Source of the DNA: a virus
IMG/VR virus record: IMGVR_UViG_3300036832_000321
Coordinates: 1-42,552 of that record
Strand: one strand, 5' to 3'
Length of the DNA stretch: 42,552 bases
Part shown: in pieces, positions 17,265 through 24,158 of the stretch
How positions within the stretch are numbered: the first letter of the stretch is position 1
Layout: every line of letters starts with the position of its first letter
Program-made: the position numbers and the translations under genes
The notes under the pieces: model-generated
What the model was told of the DNA's origin: nothing
Database searches by the model: none
The model's input: only the letters and a program-made list of their open reading frames with translations

Positions 17265-17977
17265 CCAACGTCGTCGTCGAACCGCTCGCCTCGCCCGACC
17301 CGGCGACGACGAACTGGGTCCCGCTCGGACCGGCTGGCCCCGGGCTTCCGAGCCCGATCGTCAACGGGCAGTGGGTCAAGGGCTCGGGTGGCGCGGCGAT
17401 CTGGGCGCCGATCACTCAGCCGGACCTCCCGAACCCGCTACGCGAGCAGGAGCAGCAAGCGCCCGGCAACGACGCGAATCAGGCTCAAAACACCGGCTGG
17501 TACCGGCTCGACACCGGGGCTGCGAACGGCCCCAACTCGGGGCTCTACTGGCACCTATTCGTCCTCAACATGTACGGCAACCAGCTTCGGCAGACCGCTT
17601 ACGCGATGGGCGATCAGTCGACGGTGCTCGGCAAGCAGGACACCTACACCCGGCGCTTTGACACCGGGCCGGGAGCGTGGACAGCTTGGAGGGCTCGGGG
17701 GATCGCTCGTGTCGCGGGCGGCGTCAACACGGACGGTTCGATCAACGCCGGAACCGGCTTCACCGTCGTCCACGCGGCCACCGGCCAGTACCAGGTCACC
17801 CTCACGGTGGGGCTCGGCTCGGGTCCCGTCTGGCTCGGGTCGCCCTTCGGGTCTAGCACGGTTTTAGGAGTCAGTCCGGTGAGCGCCACGCAGGCCACCT
17901 TCCTACTTACGACGCCGAGCGCCTGGGTTGACGGCGGCTTCTACTTCGTCGCCTTTGATCCGGGCGCTGCCCCCTAG
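17261..17977 (+). CDS. Tail fibre protein
   Basis: 238 residues from an ATG in an ATGA overlap. Its N-terminus (VVVEPLASPDPATTNWVPLG) matches that of the previous fibre. It also carries the NGQWVKGSGGAAIWAPIT linker seen in two other fibres of this genome. The middle part (NTGWYRLDTGAANGPNSGLYW, then QTAYAMGD) resembles pectate-lyase-free fibre shafts of tailed phages. The C-terminus is a small beta domain. A role in receptor binding is inferred from position and composition. Confidence 0.7.
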   Translation: MTNVVVEPLASPDPATTNWVPLGPAGPGLPSPIVNGQWVKGSGGAAIWAPITQPDLPNPLREQEQQAPGNDANQAQNTGWYRLDTGAANGPNSGLYWHLFVLNMYGNQLRQTAYAMGDQSTVLGKQDTYTRRFDTGPGAWTAWRARGIARVAGGVNTDGSINAGTGFTVVHAATGQYQVTLTVGLGSGPVWLGSPFGSSTVLGVSPVSATQATFLLTTPSAWVDGGFYFVAFDPGAAP

Positions 17978-17989
17978 AAGGAGGATCGG

Positions 17990-18190
17990 ATGCAGATCAC
18001 GACGCAGGTCACGCTTGAGAGCGGAGACGCTTTCGCCTACACCGCTGACGCCGCCGCCGAGCAGGTGCTTGCCGCGCTCGGGGGCAACCCGACGAACGAT
18101 CACTCGACCGTCGCCATCTACACCCAGCAGACGGGCTCGGCGGGGACGCCGCCGCCGCCGCCCGGGGTGCCCGAGCTGCCCGAGTCGTGA
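17990..18190 (+). CDS. Small protein of the fibre module, unknown
   Basis: 66 residues with a perfect AAGGAGG seven bases before the ATG, the strongest ribosome binding site in the structural region. It begins QITTQVTLESGDAFAYTAD and ends in a proline-rich tail. Not recognised. It may be a fibre chaperone or a small baseplate part made in large amounts; this is inference only. Confidence 0.6.
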   Translation: MQITTQVTLESGDAFAYTADAAAEQVLAALGGNPTNDHSTVAIYTQQTGSAGTPPPPPGVPELPES

Positions 18191-18507
18191 CCGACGTCCC
18201 GCACTTCTCGCAGCCGTTCCGCTTCTCGAACCCGTACGCGGCGGTCACCGAGCAAGACTCGCTCGACGAGATCGCCGACTGCGTGCTCAGCGTGCTCGTC
18301 TGCCCGTACGGCTTCCGCGTCGAGCTGCCGAGCTTCGGGCTTGTCGACCCGACCTTCTCAGTGCCCGGCCCTGATCTCGATCAGATTCGCGACGTCGTCG
18401 ACAACTGGGAGCCGCGCGCGTCGGCGGCGATGAGCGAGTACCCCGACCTCCTCGACGAGCTGATCTCGCACGTCGAGGTCGCCGTCAGCATCCGAACGGA
18501 GGCGTAG
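18187..18507 (+). CDS. Baseplate wedge protein, gp25/gpW family
   Basis: 106 residues starting at a GTG in a GTGA overlap. It shows the gp25-like pattern: SLDEIADCVLSVLVCPYGFR, ELPSFGLVDPTFS, and NWEPRASAAMSE near the end. In T4 and P2 tails this protein starts sheath assembly on the baseplate. The next genes are baseplate J and I, in the same order as in P2-type tails. Confidence 0.82.
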   Translation: MTDVPHFSQPFRFSNPYAAVTEQDSLDEIADCVLSVLVCPYGFRVELPSFGLVDPTFSVPGPDLDQIRDVVDNWEPRASAAMSEYPDLLDELISHVEVAVSIRTEA

Positions 18508-18510
18508 GCC

Positions 18511-19692
18511 ATGTCGAGCTACATTCCCGTCCCCGTCGACACTGAGCCCGTCGACATTGCGGGCGAGGCGTTCGACTACCTCGCGACGCAGGTGCCCGGT
18601 TGGCAACCGTCGCCGGGGAACCTCGAAGCGTGGCTGATCGAGGCGCTCGCGATGATCGCGGGCGAGCTGCGCACGCTCACGGGGCTCGTGCCCGACGCGA
18701 TCTTCGCCTACTTCGGCTCGTCGATCCTCGGTCTGCCGCCCTACCCCGCGCTCGCAGCGACAGCGTCGACGACGTGGACGATGATCGACGCGGCGGGCTA
18801 CACCGTGCTCGCCGGGACGGTGATCGGGATCACCCCGAGCGCGTCAGGCATCTCGTACGGCTTTCAGGTCGTCGACGACTTCACGGTCGCGCCAGGCGAC
18901 ACCGTTGCGGCGGGTGTGCAGTGCACGGCGCTCGAAGCGGGCGCTGCCGCTAGCGGCCTCTCGGGCGCCGTGCAGGTGATCGACTCGCTCGTCTTCGTCG
19001 AGGGCGTCACGCTCGACAACCCGACGAGCGGCGGACAAGACGCTGAGACGATCGACGCCTACCTCGCACGTCTGAGCGCGCTTCTCACGCTGCTCTCACC
19101 GAGGCCGATCTTGCCGCAGGACTTCGCGATCCTCGCGCAGCGTCAGATCGAGGGCGTCGCACGAGCTGTCGCGATCGACCTCTACAACCCCGGCCCGCCG
19201 ATCGACACGAACTGCCCGCGCTGCGTCACCGTCGCCGTTGCCGACTCAAGCGGCGAGCCCGTCTCGGCGGCGATCAAGACGCAGGTCGACGACCTGCTGC
19301 AGAGCGAACGCGAGATCAACTTCCTCGTCTTCGTCGTCGACCCGAGCTACACGACGATCGACGTCACCTTCGCCGCGACGAGCTTCGTCGGCTTCGACCC
19401 GGCCGACGTGCAGGCGCGCGCCGAGGCGGCGGTCGCGAACTACCTCGACCCGGGCCAGTGGGGGCTACCGAGCTTCGGCGACACGAGCGGGCGATCGTGG
19501 ATCAACGCGACCGAAGTGCGCTACCTCGAAGTCGCAGGCGTGCTCGATCGCGTCGACGGGCTCGACTACGTCACCGCGCTCTCGATCGGCGTGCACGGCG
19601 GCGCGCTCGGGCAAGCCGACGTCGCGCTCGCGGGCGTCGCACCACTCACGAGGCCCGGCACGATCACGGGCGCGATCACGGCCGAGTCGTGA
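18511..19692 (+). CDS. Baseplate J-like protein
   Basis: 393 residues. It has the baseplate J pattern: an N-terminal helix region (FDYLATQVPGWQPSPGNLE), the domain with DNPTSGGQDAETIDAYLARL, then RPILPQDFAILAQRQIEGVA, and a C-terminal alpha/beta part (LVFVVDPSYTTIDVTFA). Together with gpW and gpI it forms the wedges around the hub that hold the sheath ready to contract. Confidence 0.88.
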   Translation: MSSYIPVPVDTEPVDIAGEAFDYLATQVPGWQPSPGNLEAWLIEALAMIAGELRTLTGLVPDAIFAYFGSSILGLPPYPALAATASTTWTMIDAAGYTVLAGTVIGITPSASGISYGFQVVDDFTVAPGDTVAAGVQCTALEAGAAASGLSGAVQVIDSLVFVEGVTLDNPTSGGQDAETIDAYLARLSALLTLLSPRPILPQDFAILAQRQIEGVARAVAIDLYNPGPPIDTNCPRCVTVAVADSSGEPVSAAIKTQVDDLLQSEREINFLVFVVDPSYTTIDVTFAATSFVGFDPADVQARAEAAVANYLDPGQWGLPSFGDTSGRSWINATEVRYLEVAGVLDRVDGLDYVTALSIGVHGGALGQADVALAGVAPLTRPGTITGAITAES

Positions 19693-20396
19693 CGACGATC
19701 GAGCGCCCCACGGTGACGGGCGGCGGCGACGGCTCACTGCAGCCGGTCCCGCCGAGCGGGCTCACGCCCGACACGTTCGCCGCCCGGCTCTACGCGATGC
19801 TCGAACCGCTCGCGCAGAGCGACTCGTCGTACGGCTGGGCACTGCTGATCCTCTGCAACGCGATCGGCACCGAGTATCAGAGCGTCGAAGACTGGGTCAG
19901 GGACACGCCCGCCGGTCCCGGCTTCTCGCTGCTGCTCGACGTCGACCGCTGTCCGCCCGAGGCGCTCGGCTGGCTCGCGCAGTTCGTCGGGGTGCGCCTG
20001 CGTTCCGGCGACAGCGACGCCGACAACCGCCACCGCATCGTCTCGACGGACGGCTTCCGACGCGGGACCTACGCCGCGATCCAGGGCGCGGCCTACGCGA
20101 CGCTCACCGGCAACAAGAGCGTCTTCATCTGGGAGCGCGACCACGACCCGGCCGACACGCCCGACTATGCCTACTACCTGACCGTCTCGACGTACGCCGA
20201 TCAGACGCCCGATCAGGCCGCGACCGAGCGGGCGATCCTCGCTCAGAAGCCTGCCGGGCTCGTGCTCACCTACATCGTCCAAGACGGGCAGACCTACTCG
20301 CAGGTCAAGTCGCGCTTCGCGACGTACGCCGACGTCAGCGCCGCCTATGCGACCTACGCGGCGATGGCTCACGACGAGCCCGGCGTCGCGCCCTAA
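19689..20396 (+). CDS. Tail protein I-like baseplate protein
   Basis: 235 residues from a GTG in a GTGA overlap with baseplate J. The part LLLDVDRCPPEALGWLAQFV followed by GVRLRSGDSDADNRHRIVS, and a GTYAAIQGAAYATLTGNK helix, fits the P2 gpI-like tail protein family that links baseplate J to the fibres. The C-terminus has VSAAYATYAAM repeats (TYADVSAAYATYAA). Confidence 0.78.
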   Translation: MTTIERPTVTGGGDGSLQPVPPSGLTPDTFAARLYAMLEPLAQSDSSYGWALLILCNAIGTEYQSVEDWVRDTPAGPGFSLLLDVDRCPPEALGWLAQFVGVRLRSGDSDADNRHRIVSTDGFRRGTYAAIQGAAYATLTGNKSVFIWERDHDPADTPDYAYYLTVSTYADQTPDQAATERAILAQKPAGLVLTYIVQDGQTYSQVKSRFATYADVSAAYATYAAMAHDEPGVAP

Positions 20397-20426
20397 AGCG
20401 CCTCAACACCACAAGGGAGGGAAGAG

Positions 20427-21239
20427 ATGGGGGCGACGACCCCGATCCACGGCCTGCCGTACCCGGCAGAGGCCGATCGTGCAGACGTGCCCGTCGACAT
20501 GGAGGCACTCGCCAACGCGCTCGACGGCGCCCTGCCGCCCGTCGTCGTCAACGGCCGCTGGCTCAAGGGCTCGGGCGGGGCGATGGTCTGGGCTGCGATC
20601 GCAGCAGCCGACGTGCCCGATCTCAGCGCGACCTACCAGCCGCTCGCCGCGAGAGCAGCAGCGAACGGCTACGCATCGCTCGACGGCGGGACGAAGGTCC
20701 CGGTCGCGCAGATTCCCGATCTGAGCGGCACGTATCAGGCGCTCGCCGGGAAGGGCGCCAACAACGGCTACGCAGGGCTCGACGCGACGGGCAAGGTCCC
20801 GGCCGCGCAGCTCCCGCCGTCAGCGGGCGCGACCTACACCGGCAGCACGGGCTTGGTCGGCTCGGCGACGACGAACTCGATCACGCATAACGGCTACGGC
20901 GCGAGGATCACGCCGACCCGCTCGGGCAAGTGCGTCTTCTCGTTCACGGGATCGAACGCCCGGCAGGGCTCGGGTGACGGGAGCAACGCATGGGCGCTCA
21001 ACCTGCGCTACGGCGTCGGGTCTTCGCCCGCGCTCGGGGCGGCGCAGACCGGCACGCAGGCCGGGGCGACGCTCTCGAACTCGTACGACAGCTACGGCGG
21101 GTCGATGCACAACGGCGTCGCGACGATCGGCATCACGAAGGTCGTCACCGGGCTCGTGCTCGGCACGTCCTATTGGTTCGACCTCGCGACTCAAAACCTC
21201 GTCATCGACGCGATGAACATCGACGGCTGGGAACTCTGA
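20427..21239 (+). CDS. Tail fibre protein with shaft repeats
   Basis: 270 residues with AAGGGAGGG before the ATG. After an N-terminal PIHGLPYPAEADRADVPVDM segment it has the shared linker NGRWLKGSGGAMVWAAIA. Two shaft repeats follow, of the form ATYQPLAA-ANGYASLD-TKVPVAQIP and GTYQALAG-NNGYAGLD-GKVPAAQLP. The last 120 residues are a beta-rich tip. Such repeats are common in tail fibre shafts. It is likely the distal receptor-binding fibre after tail protein I. Confidence 0.75.
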   Translation: MGATTPIHGLPYPAEADRADVPVDMEALANALDGALPPVVVNGRWLKGSGGAMVWAAIAAADVPDLSATYQPLAARAAANGYASLDGGTKVPVAQIPDLSGTYQALAGKGANNGYAGLDATGKVPAAQLPPSAGATYTGSTGLVGSATTNSITHNGYGARITPTRSGKCVFSFTGSNARQGSGDGSNAWALNLRYGVGSSPALGAAQTGTQAGATLSNSYDSYGGSMHNGVATIGITKVVTGLVLGTSYWFDLATQNLVIDAMNIDGWEL

Positions 21240-21258
21240 CAACCCGAAGGAGGATCGG

Positions 21259-21498
21259 ATGACCACGCAAGAGCAGATCGACCAAATCAAGACCGACGTC
21301 GCCGCGCTCGAAGCGGCCAGCGCCGCCGCCGCCGATCAGATCGCGGCTCTCACCGATCAGGTGCTCGCACTGCAGGAAGGCACGATCACCGACGAGCAGA
21401 TCGACAACCTGCATAACGCTCTCGCGGGCGTCACGTCCGAGCTGGTCGCCGCCGTCGAGGGCTCGCAGGACGCGCTCAACCCCGAGCCGGGCCGCTAA
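21259..21498 (+). CDS. Short coiled-coil protein, unknown
   Basis: 79 residues with AAGGAGGATCGG before the ATG, identical to the signal at 17978. The sequence is a clean heptad coiled coil (QIDQIKTDVAALEAASAAAA). It lies between the last fibre and the endolysin. It could be a fibre-associated trimer or a regulator of lysis; neither is shown. Confidence 0.6.
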   Translation: MTTQEQIDQIKTDVAALEAASAAAADQIAALTDQVLALQEGTITDEQIDNLHNALAGVTSELVAAVEGSQDALNPEPGR

Positions 21499-21502
21499 TG
21501 CG

Positions 21503-22426
21503 ATGACCGCGTGGTGGGAAGAGCCGTACAAGGGCGGGCCGATGGTCGCCGTGCCCGGCTTCCCGCGCCCGCTGTACCCGCCCGACGCTGCGCCGGGCAA
21601 GCAGCCCTCGATCAACGGCCCCGACGTCGAGGCGTACAAGCGGACCGTCTGGCGAGCTGGGCGCTGGCCCGGCCCGGCCTCGAACTTCGACCGCGCCTAC
21701 AGCAACGGCTTCGCGCACGGCAAGAGCGGCAACGTCGTCGAGACGGGCATCGCCGGGGTGCAGCGTCAGCAGAGCATCGACGACACCGGCTGGATCGGCA
21801 AAAACACGTTCAACACGCTCCGCTCGATCCGGGTCCCGAGCGGCCCGCATGAGGGCGAAATGGCGATGGACGCGAACGCCGCGAATCTGATCGCGCAAGC
21901 GTGGGAGCTGTACGGCGGCAGCGAGCCCCCGCCCCCGTCGTCATCGTCGACGACGACCAGGCAGAAGGCGCTTCGAGCTGCGATCTCGTATCTCGGCTAC
22001 AAGGAGTCGCCCGCAGGCTCGAACCACACGAAGTTCGGCTCGTGGTACGGCGTCGACTACCAGCCCTGGTGCGCGATCTTCTGCACCTACTGCTTCGAGC
22101 TTGAGGCGGGCGGCTCGCCGAGCTTCGTCAAGGGCCAGAACTACGCCTATGTCCCGTACGTCGTCAGCGACGCGCGAGCAGGGCGGAACGGGCTCAACAC
22201 GACCAGCTCGCCGATCCCCGGCGATCTCGTCTGCTTCGACTGGGGCTTCGACGGCACCTACGACCACATCGGCATCTTCGAGGCGTGGGCCGAGGGGTCG
22301 GGCTCGACGTTCACCGCGATCGAGGGCAACACGTCGATCGACAACAACTCGAACGGAGGCGAAGTGATGCGCCGCACCCGCCGCGTCCCCGATCAGGCGA
22401 CGACGTTCGTCAGGGTCGCGCAGTGA
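21503..22426 (+). CDS. Endolysin with CHAP domain
   Basis: 307 residues. Residues 33-137 look like a peptidoglycan-binding-like N-terminal half (VEAYKRTVWRAGRWPGPASN, TGWIGKNTFNTLRSIR). A Pro/Ser linker (141-152) follows. The C-terminal CHAP amidase/peptidase domain has YQPWCAIFCTYC (Cys190), TYDHIGIFEAW (His255) and EGNTS. It digests host peptidoglycan for lysis. No signal peptide is seen, so a holin is needed; the next gene encodes a membrane protein. Confidence 0.87.
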   Translation: MTAWWEEPYKGGPMVAVPGFPRPLYPPDAAPGKQPSINGPDVEAYKRTVWRAGRWPGPASNFDRAYSNGFAHGKSGNVVETGIAGVQRQQSIDDTGWIGKNTFNTLRSIRVPSGPHEGEMAMDANAANLIAQAWELYGGSEPPPPSSSSTTTRQKALRAAISYLGYKESPAGSNHTKFGSWYGVDYQPWCAIFCTYCFELEAGGSPSFVKGQNYAYVPYVVSDARAGRNGLNTTSSPIPGDLVCFDWGFDGTYDHIGIFEAWAEGSGSTFTAIEGNTSIDNNSNGGEVMRRTRRVPDQATTFVRVAQ

Positions 22427-22710
22427 TCGCCGGGCTCTTCTCGGGCGACATAGGGCTCGGCGTCGTGATCGTGCTCGCAGTCGTCGCGATCGTCGCGATG
22501 ATCATCGTCGCCCGTCTGCTCAGACGCGACTCGATGATCCGCGTCACCCGGCTCGGCTGGTTCGTCGAGCGCGAGCGCTTCGAGGACGAGCCCCTGATCG
22601 TCGAGCGGCACGAGCACACCTGCCTACCGTCGACGAGCCGCGAGATCGACGTCGACGAAGATACGAAGACCTGGCCCGCTACCCCACCCGAGCAAGGAGG
22701 CAAGCAGTGA
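22423..22710 (+). CDS. Single-pass membrane protein, holin candidate
   Basis: 95 residues starting at a GTG in a GTGA overlap with the endolysin. Residues 8-34 form one strongly hydrophobic helix (GDIGLGVVIVLAVVAIVAMI), followed by RLLRR and a charged soluble tail. Position suggests a holin or holin regulator; one membrane segment would make it class III-like. The soluble tail of about 60 residues is longer than in most holins, so a different membrane role is possible. Confidence 0.65.
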   Translation: MIAGLFSGDIGLGVVIVLAVVAIVAMIIVARLLRRDSMIRVTRLGWFVERERFEDEPLIVERHEHTCLPSTSREIDVDEDTKTWPATPPEQGGKQ

Positions 22711-22802
22711 GCGACGAGACGACCGAGCCCGAGCCGACCGAGCCGACGACCCCGGTACCACCGGACGACCCAGAGCCCGACGACGGCGACGAGGACGAGT
22801 AG
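22707..22802 (+). CDS. Small acidic Pro-rich peptide
   Basis: 31 residues from a GTG in a GTGA overlap, with AAGGAGG six bases before. Composed almost only of Glu, Asp, Pro and Thr and certainly disordered. It is the last gene before the structural operon terminator. Its good ribosome binding site and overlap argue that it is translated. Confidence 0.5.
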   Translation: MSDETTEPEPTEPTTPVPPDDPEPDDGDEDE

Positions 22803-22851
22803 CGCGTAGAGATCGCCGGGCCTTGCCGCGAGGCCCAGGCGTGCACGACGA

Positions 22852-22898
22852 CGGGCGAGAGATGCGACCACCGCAGGGTCGCGCTCTCGCCCGTTTTT
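22852..22898 (+). terminator. Intrinsic terminator of the late operon
   Basis: A long stem: ten pairs (22852-22861 with 22884-22893), a small internal mismatch, then six more pairs (22864-22869 with 22777-equivalent bases 22877-22882), followed at once by five T (22894-22898). It ends the structural and lysis operon. Confidence 0.88.
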
Positions 22899-22916
22899 CA
22901 TGCCCTCGAAACGAAA

Positions 22917-22938
22917 CGCCCCGCCGAGGGGCGGGGCG
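22917..22938. terminator. GC-rich hairpin between late operon and switch region
   Basis: A perfect nine-pair stem with a GAGG loop. On the minus strand it is followed by TTTCGTTTCG, so it may stop leftward transcription coming from the repressor side. The T content is weak, so this is only a candidate. Confidence 0.45.
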
Positions 22939-23189
22939 CTTCGGGGAGTACGTGCATCTGCCGTGGTTCCCATCCGACTCGTGCGCCGACGCTCACTCGG
23001 CTATGTGGGCGACGAGTCTACCGCGTGCCGACCGCAACGCAACCACGTCTCGGCGACGGGTCCGCAAACAGCGACCTTTTAGTGCGGGATTTGACTAGAC
23101 GACCGACCCTTGAGAGCGCTAGCTTTTCGGGTTGCCGGGCTGGCGAGTGTCCCGATTGACCCGGCGCGAGGAGGCAACTCGGGAGGACG
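22939..23189. other. Non-coding region holding one operator copy
   Basis: No convincing gene is seen here. The stretch contains the left copy of the operator-like sequence (23060-23076). A TTGACT element at 23087 has no well-spaced -10 partner. Confidence 0.5.
23060..23076. promoter_or_regulatory. Operator-like site, left copy
   Basis: GTCCGCAAACAGCGACC. It matches the right copy at 23771-23787 in 14 of 17 bases, including the core CGCAAAC and the half-site GCGACC. The two copies flank the repressor gene. Confidence 0.5.
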
Positions 23190-23351
23190 GTGTCGCCCGA
23201 AGCAGTGAGCGAGCTAGCTGCGATCCTGCAGCGCATTCGCGAGCGGCGCGCGGAGATCGTCAGCTTGCGGGCTTGTCTCGCTCAGCAAGCAGCCGAACGC
23301 TCTCAGTCAGATCGCCAAGACCCTCCTCAACCGAGCGAGCGAGATCGGTGA
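23190..23351 (+). CDS. Possible small helical protein antisense to repressor end
   Basis: A 53-residue frame starting at GTG with GGGAGG four bases before it. It encodes a helical, charged peptide (ELAAILQRIRERRAEIVSLR). It overlaps the 3' end of the leftward repressor by about 90 bases. The ribosome binding site is good, but antisense frames stay open easily in GC-rich DNA, so it may be spurious. Confidence 0.3.
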   Translation: MSPEAVSELAAILQRIRERRAEIVSLRACLAQQAAERSQSDRQDPPQPSERDR

Positions 23352-23670
23352 CTTGCAGGCGCAGATGAGCGATCTCAGCGTGCAGCGTCGAGAGTGCGAG
23401 CGTCGGCTCGTCGATCCCGTAGAGGATGAACTGCGTCGAGACGCGGTAGAGCTTCGACAGCTTCGGCAGACGCTCGGGCGCAGGGATCGACTCCCCCTTC
23501 TCCCAGGCCCACACCGCGCGGGGCTGCACGCCGACGCGCTCGGCGACCTGCTTCTGCGTCAGGCCGCTCCCGTGTCGAGCTGCAGCGAGACGTCGAGCGA
23601 TCGCCTGCCAGTCGAGGGCATCGTCGCTCGTCGCGGCCGACGGCTCGTCGGGTGTTTCGTTCGGTTCGAT
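23260..23670 (-). CDS. XRE-family repressor (probable immunity repressor)
   Basis: About 136 residues read leftward. Residues 22-85 form a clear XRE/Cro-CI helix-turn-helix domain: QAIARRLAAARHGSGLTQKQ, VAERVGVQPRAVWAWEKGES, then LPKLSKLYRVSTQFILYG. A coiled-coil tail follows (STLHAEIAHLRLQVTDLARS), likely for dimerisation. No ATG, GTG or TTG precedes the domain in frame; the first GTG (23529) would cut the domain in half. The proposed start is ATC at 23668-23670, eight bases after GGAGG, the same spacing as the ATG at 40968. It probably keeps lysogeny by binding the flanking operator copies. Confidence 0.8.
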   Translation of the reverse strand: MEPNETPDEPSAATSDDALDWQAIARRLAAARHGSGLTQKQVAERVGVQPRAVWAWEKGESIPAPERLPKLSKLYRVSTQFILYGIDEPTLALSTLHAEIAHLRLQVTDLARSVEEGLGDLTESVRLLAERDKPAS

Positions 23671-23702
23671 TTTGGTCGCCTCCGTCTAAAACGCGCTGGC
23701 GC

Positions 23703-23731
23703 AGTCTATGACTCGAAAGCCGTATGAGCAA
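23703..23731 (-). promoter_or_regulatory. Leftward promoter of the repressor gene
   Basis: On the minus strand TTGCTC (23726-23731), a 17-base spacer, and TAGACT (23703-23708). It starts transcription about 30 bases before the repressor ribosome binding site. Confidence 0.6.
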
Positions 23732-23770
23732 CGCTTTACCCTCTCACCCACCTCTCACTAACCACACATC

Positions 23771-23787
23771 GGTCGCAAACTGCGACC
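23771..23787. promoter_or_regulatory. Operator palindrome, right copy
   Basis: GGTCGCAAACTGCGACC, a perfect seven-base inverted repeat around AAC. It lies between the leftward repressor promoter and the rightward promoter at 23806, with a related copy at 23060. It is the best candidate binding site of the repressor. Confidence 0.6.
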
Positions 23788-23805
23788 AACTGTCGTGAGC
23801 ACGTC

Positions 23806-23834
23806 CTGACGACGTCGTCGGGCAGTGGTAGGCT
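23806..23834 (+). promoter_or_regulatory. Rightward promoter at the switch
   Basis: CTGACG (23806-23811), a 17-base spacer and TAGGCT (23829-23834). A perfect palindrome GACGACGTCGTC (23808-23819) overlaps the -35 element and could be a second operator. Transcription would begin near 23841 and read into the small gene at 23868. Confidence 0.55.
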
Positions 23835-23867
23835 CTGCCCCCTTCGTACTCGACACGAGGGGGAAAG

Positions 23868-24158
23868 GTGAAAGATCGAGACGATCGCGGCGGCACAACC
23901 GACGACGACGTCGAGCCTGAGCCCGACGTCGTCGGCGAAGCAGCGAGTCGCGGTGAAGTGCTACGCGCGGTCGGAGACTTCCTCGCTGATCTGCACCCCG
24001 GCACTCGCTGGCGCCCAATCAAGCGAGCGCGCGGCAGAGATCATCGCGGACGTCTCGATCAGGCCGGGGGTCCGCTCGACGATCTGAGTGCGAGCGATCG
24101 CGGGCTCGCGCCACTCGCGCGCTGCACGCACGGCGACGAAGGCGAAGGTCAGGGATAG
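23868..24158 (+). CDS. Small protein from the rightward switch promoter, unknown
   Basis: A 96-residue frame from a GTG with GAGGGGG four bases before it, directly behind a well-formed promoter. The N-terminal 25 residues are acidic; then comes a helical part (GEVLRAVGDFLADLHPG). The last two thirds lie antisense to the 3' end of the integrase gene and look low in information. The place suggests a Cro- or Xis-like early regulator, but no such fold is recognised. The true 3' end may be uncertain. Confidence 0.35.
   Translation: MKDRDDRGGTTDDDVEPEPDVVGEAASRGEVLRAVGDFLADLHPGTRWRPIKRARGRDHRGRLDQAGGPLDDLSASDRGLAPLARCTHGDEGEGQG

Noticed and set aside
23087-23120. TTGACT with TAGCTT as a promoter
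   Set aside because: The spacer would be about 23 bases, too long for a usual sigma70 promoter.
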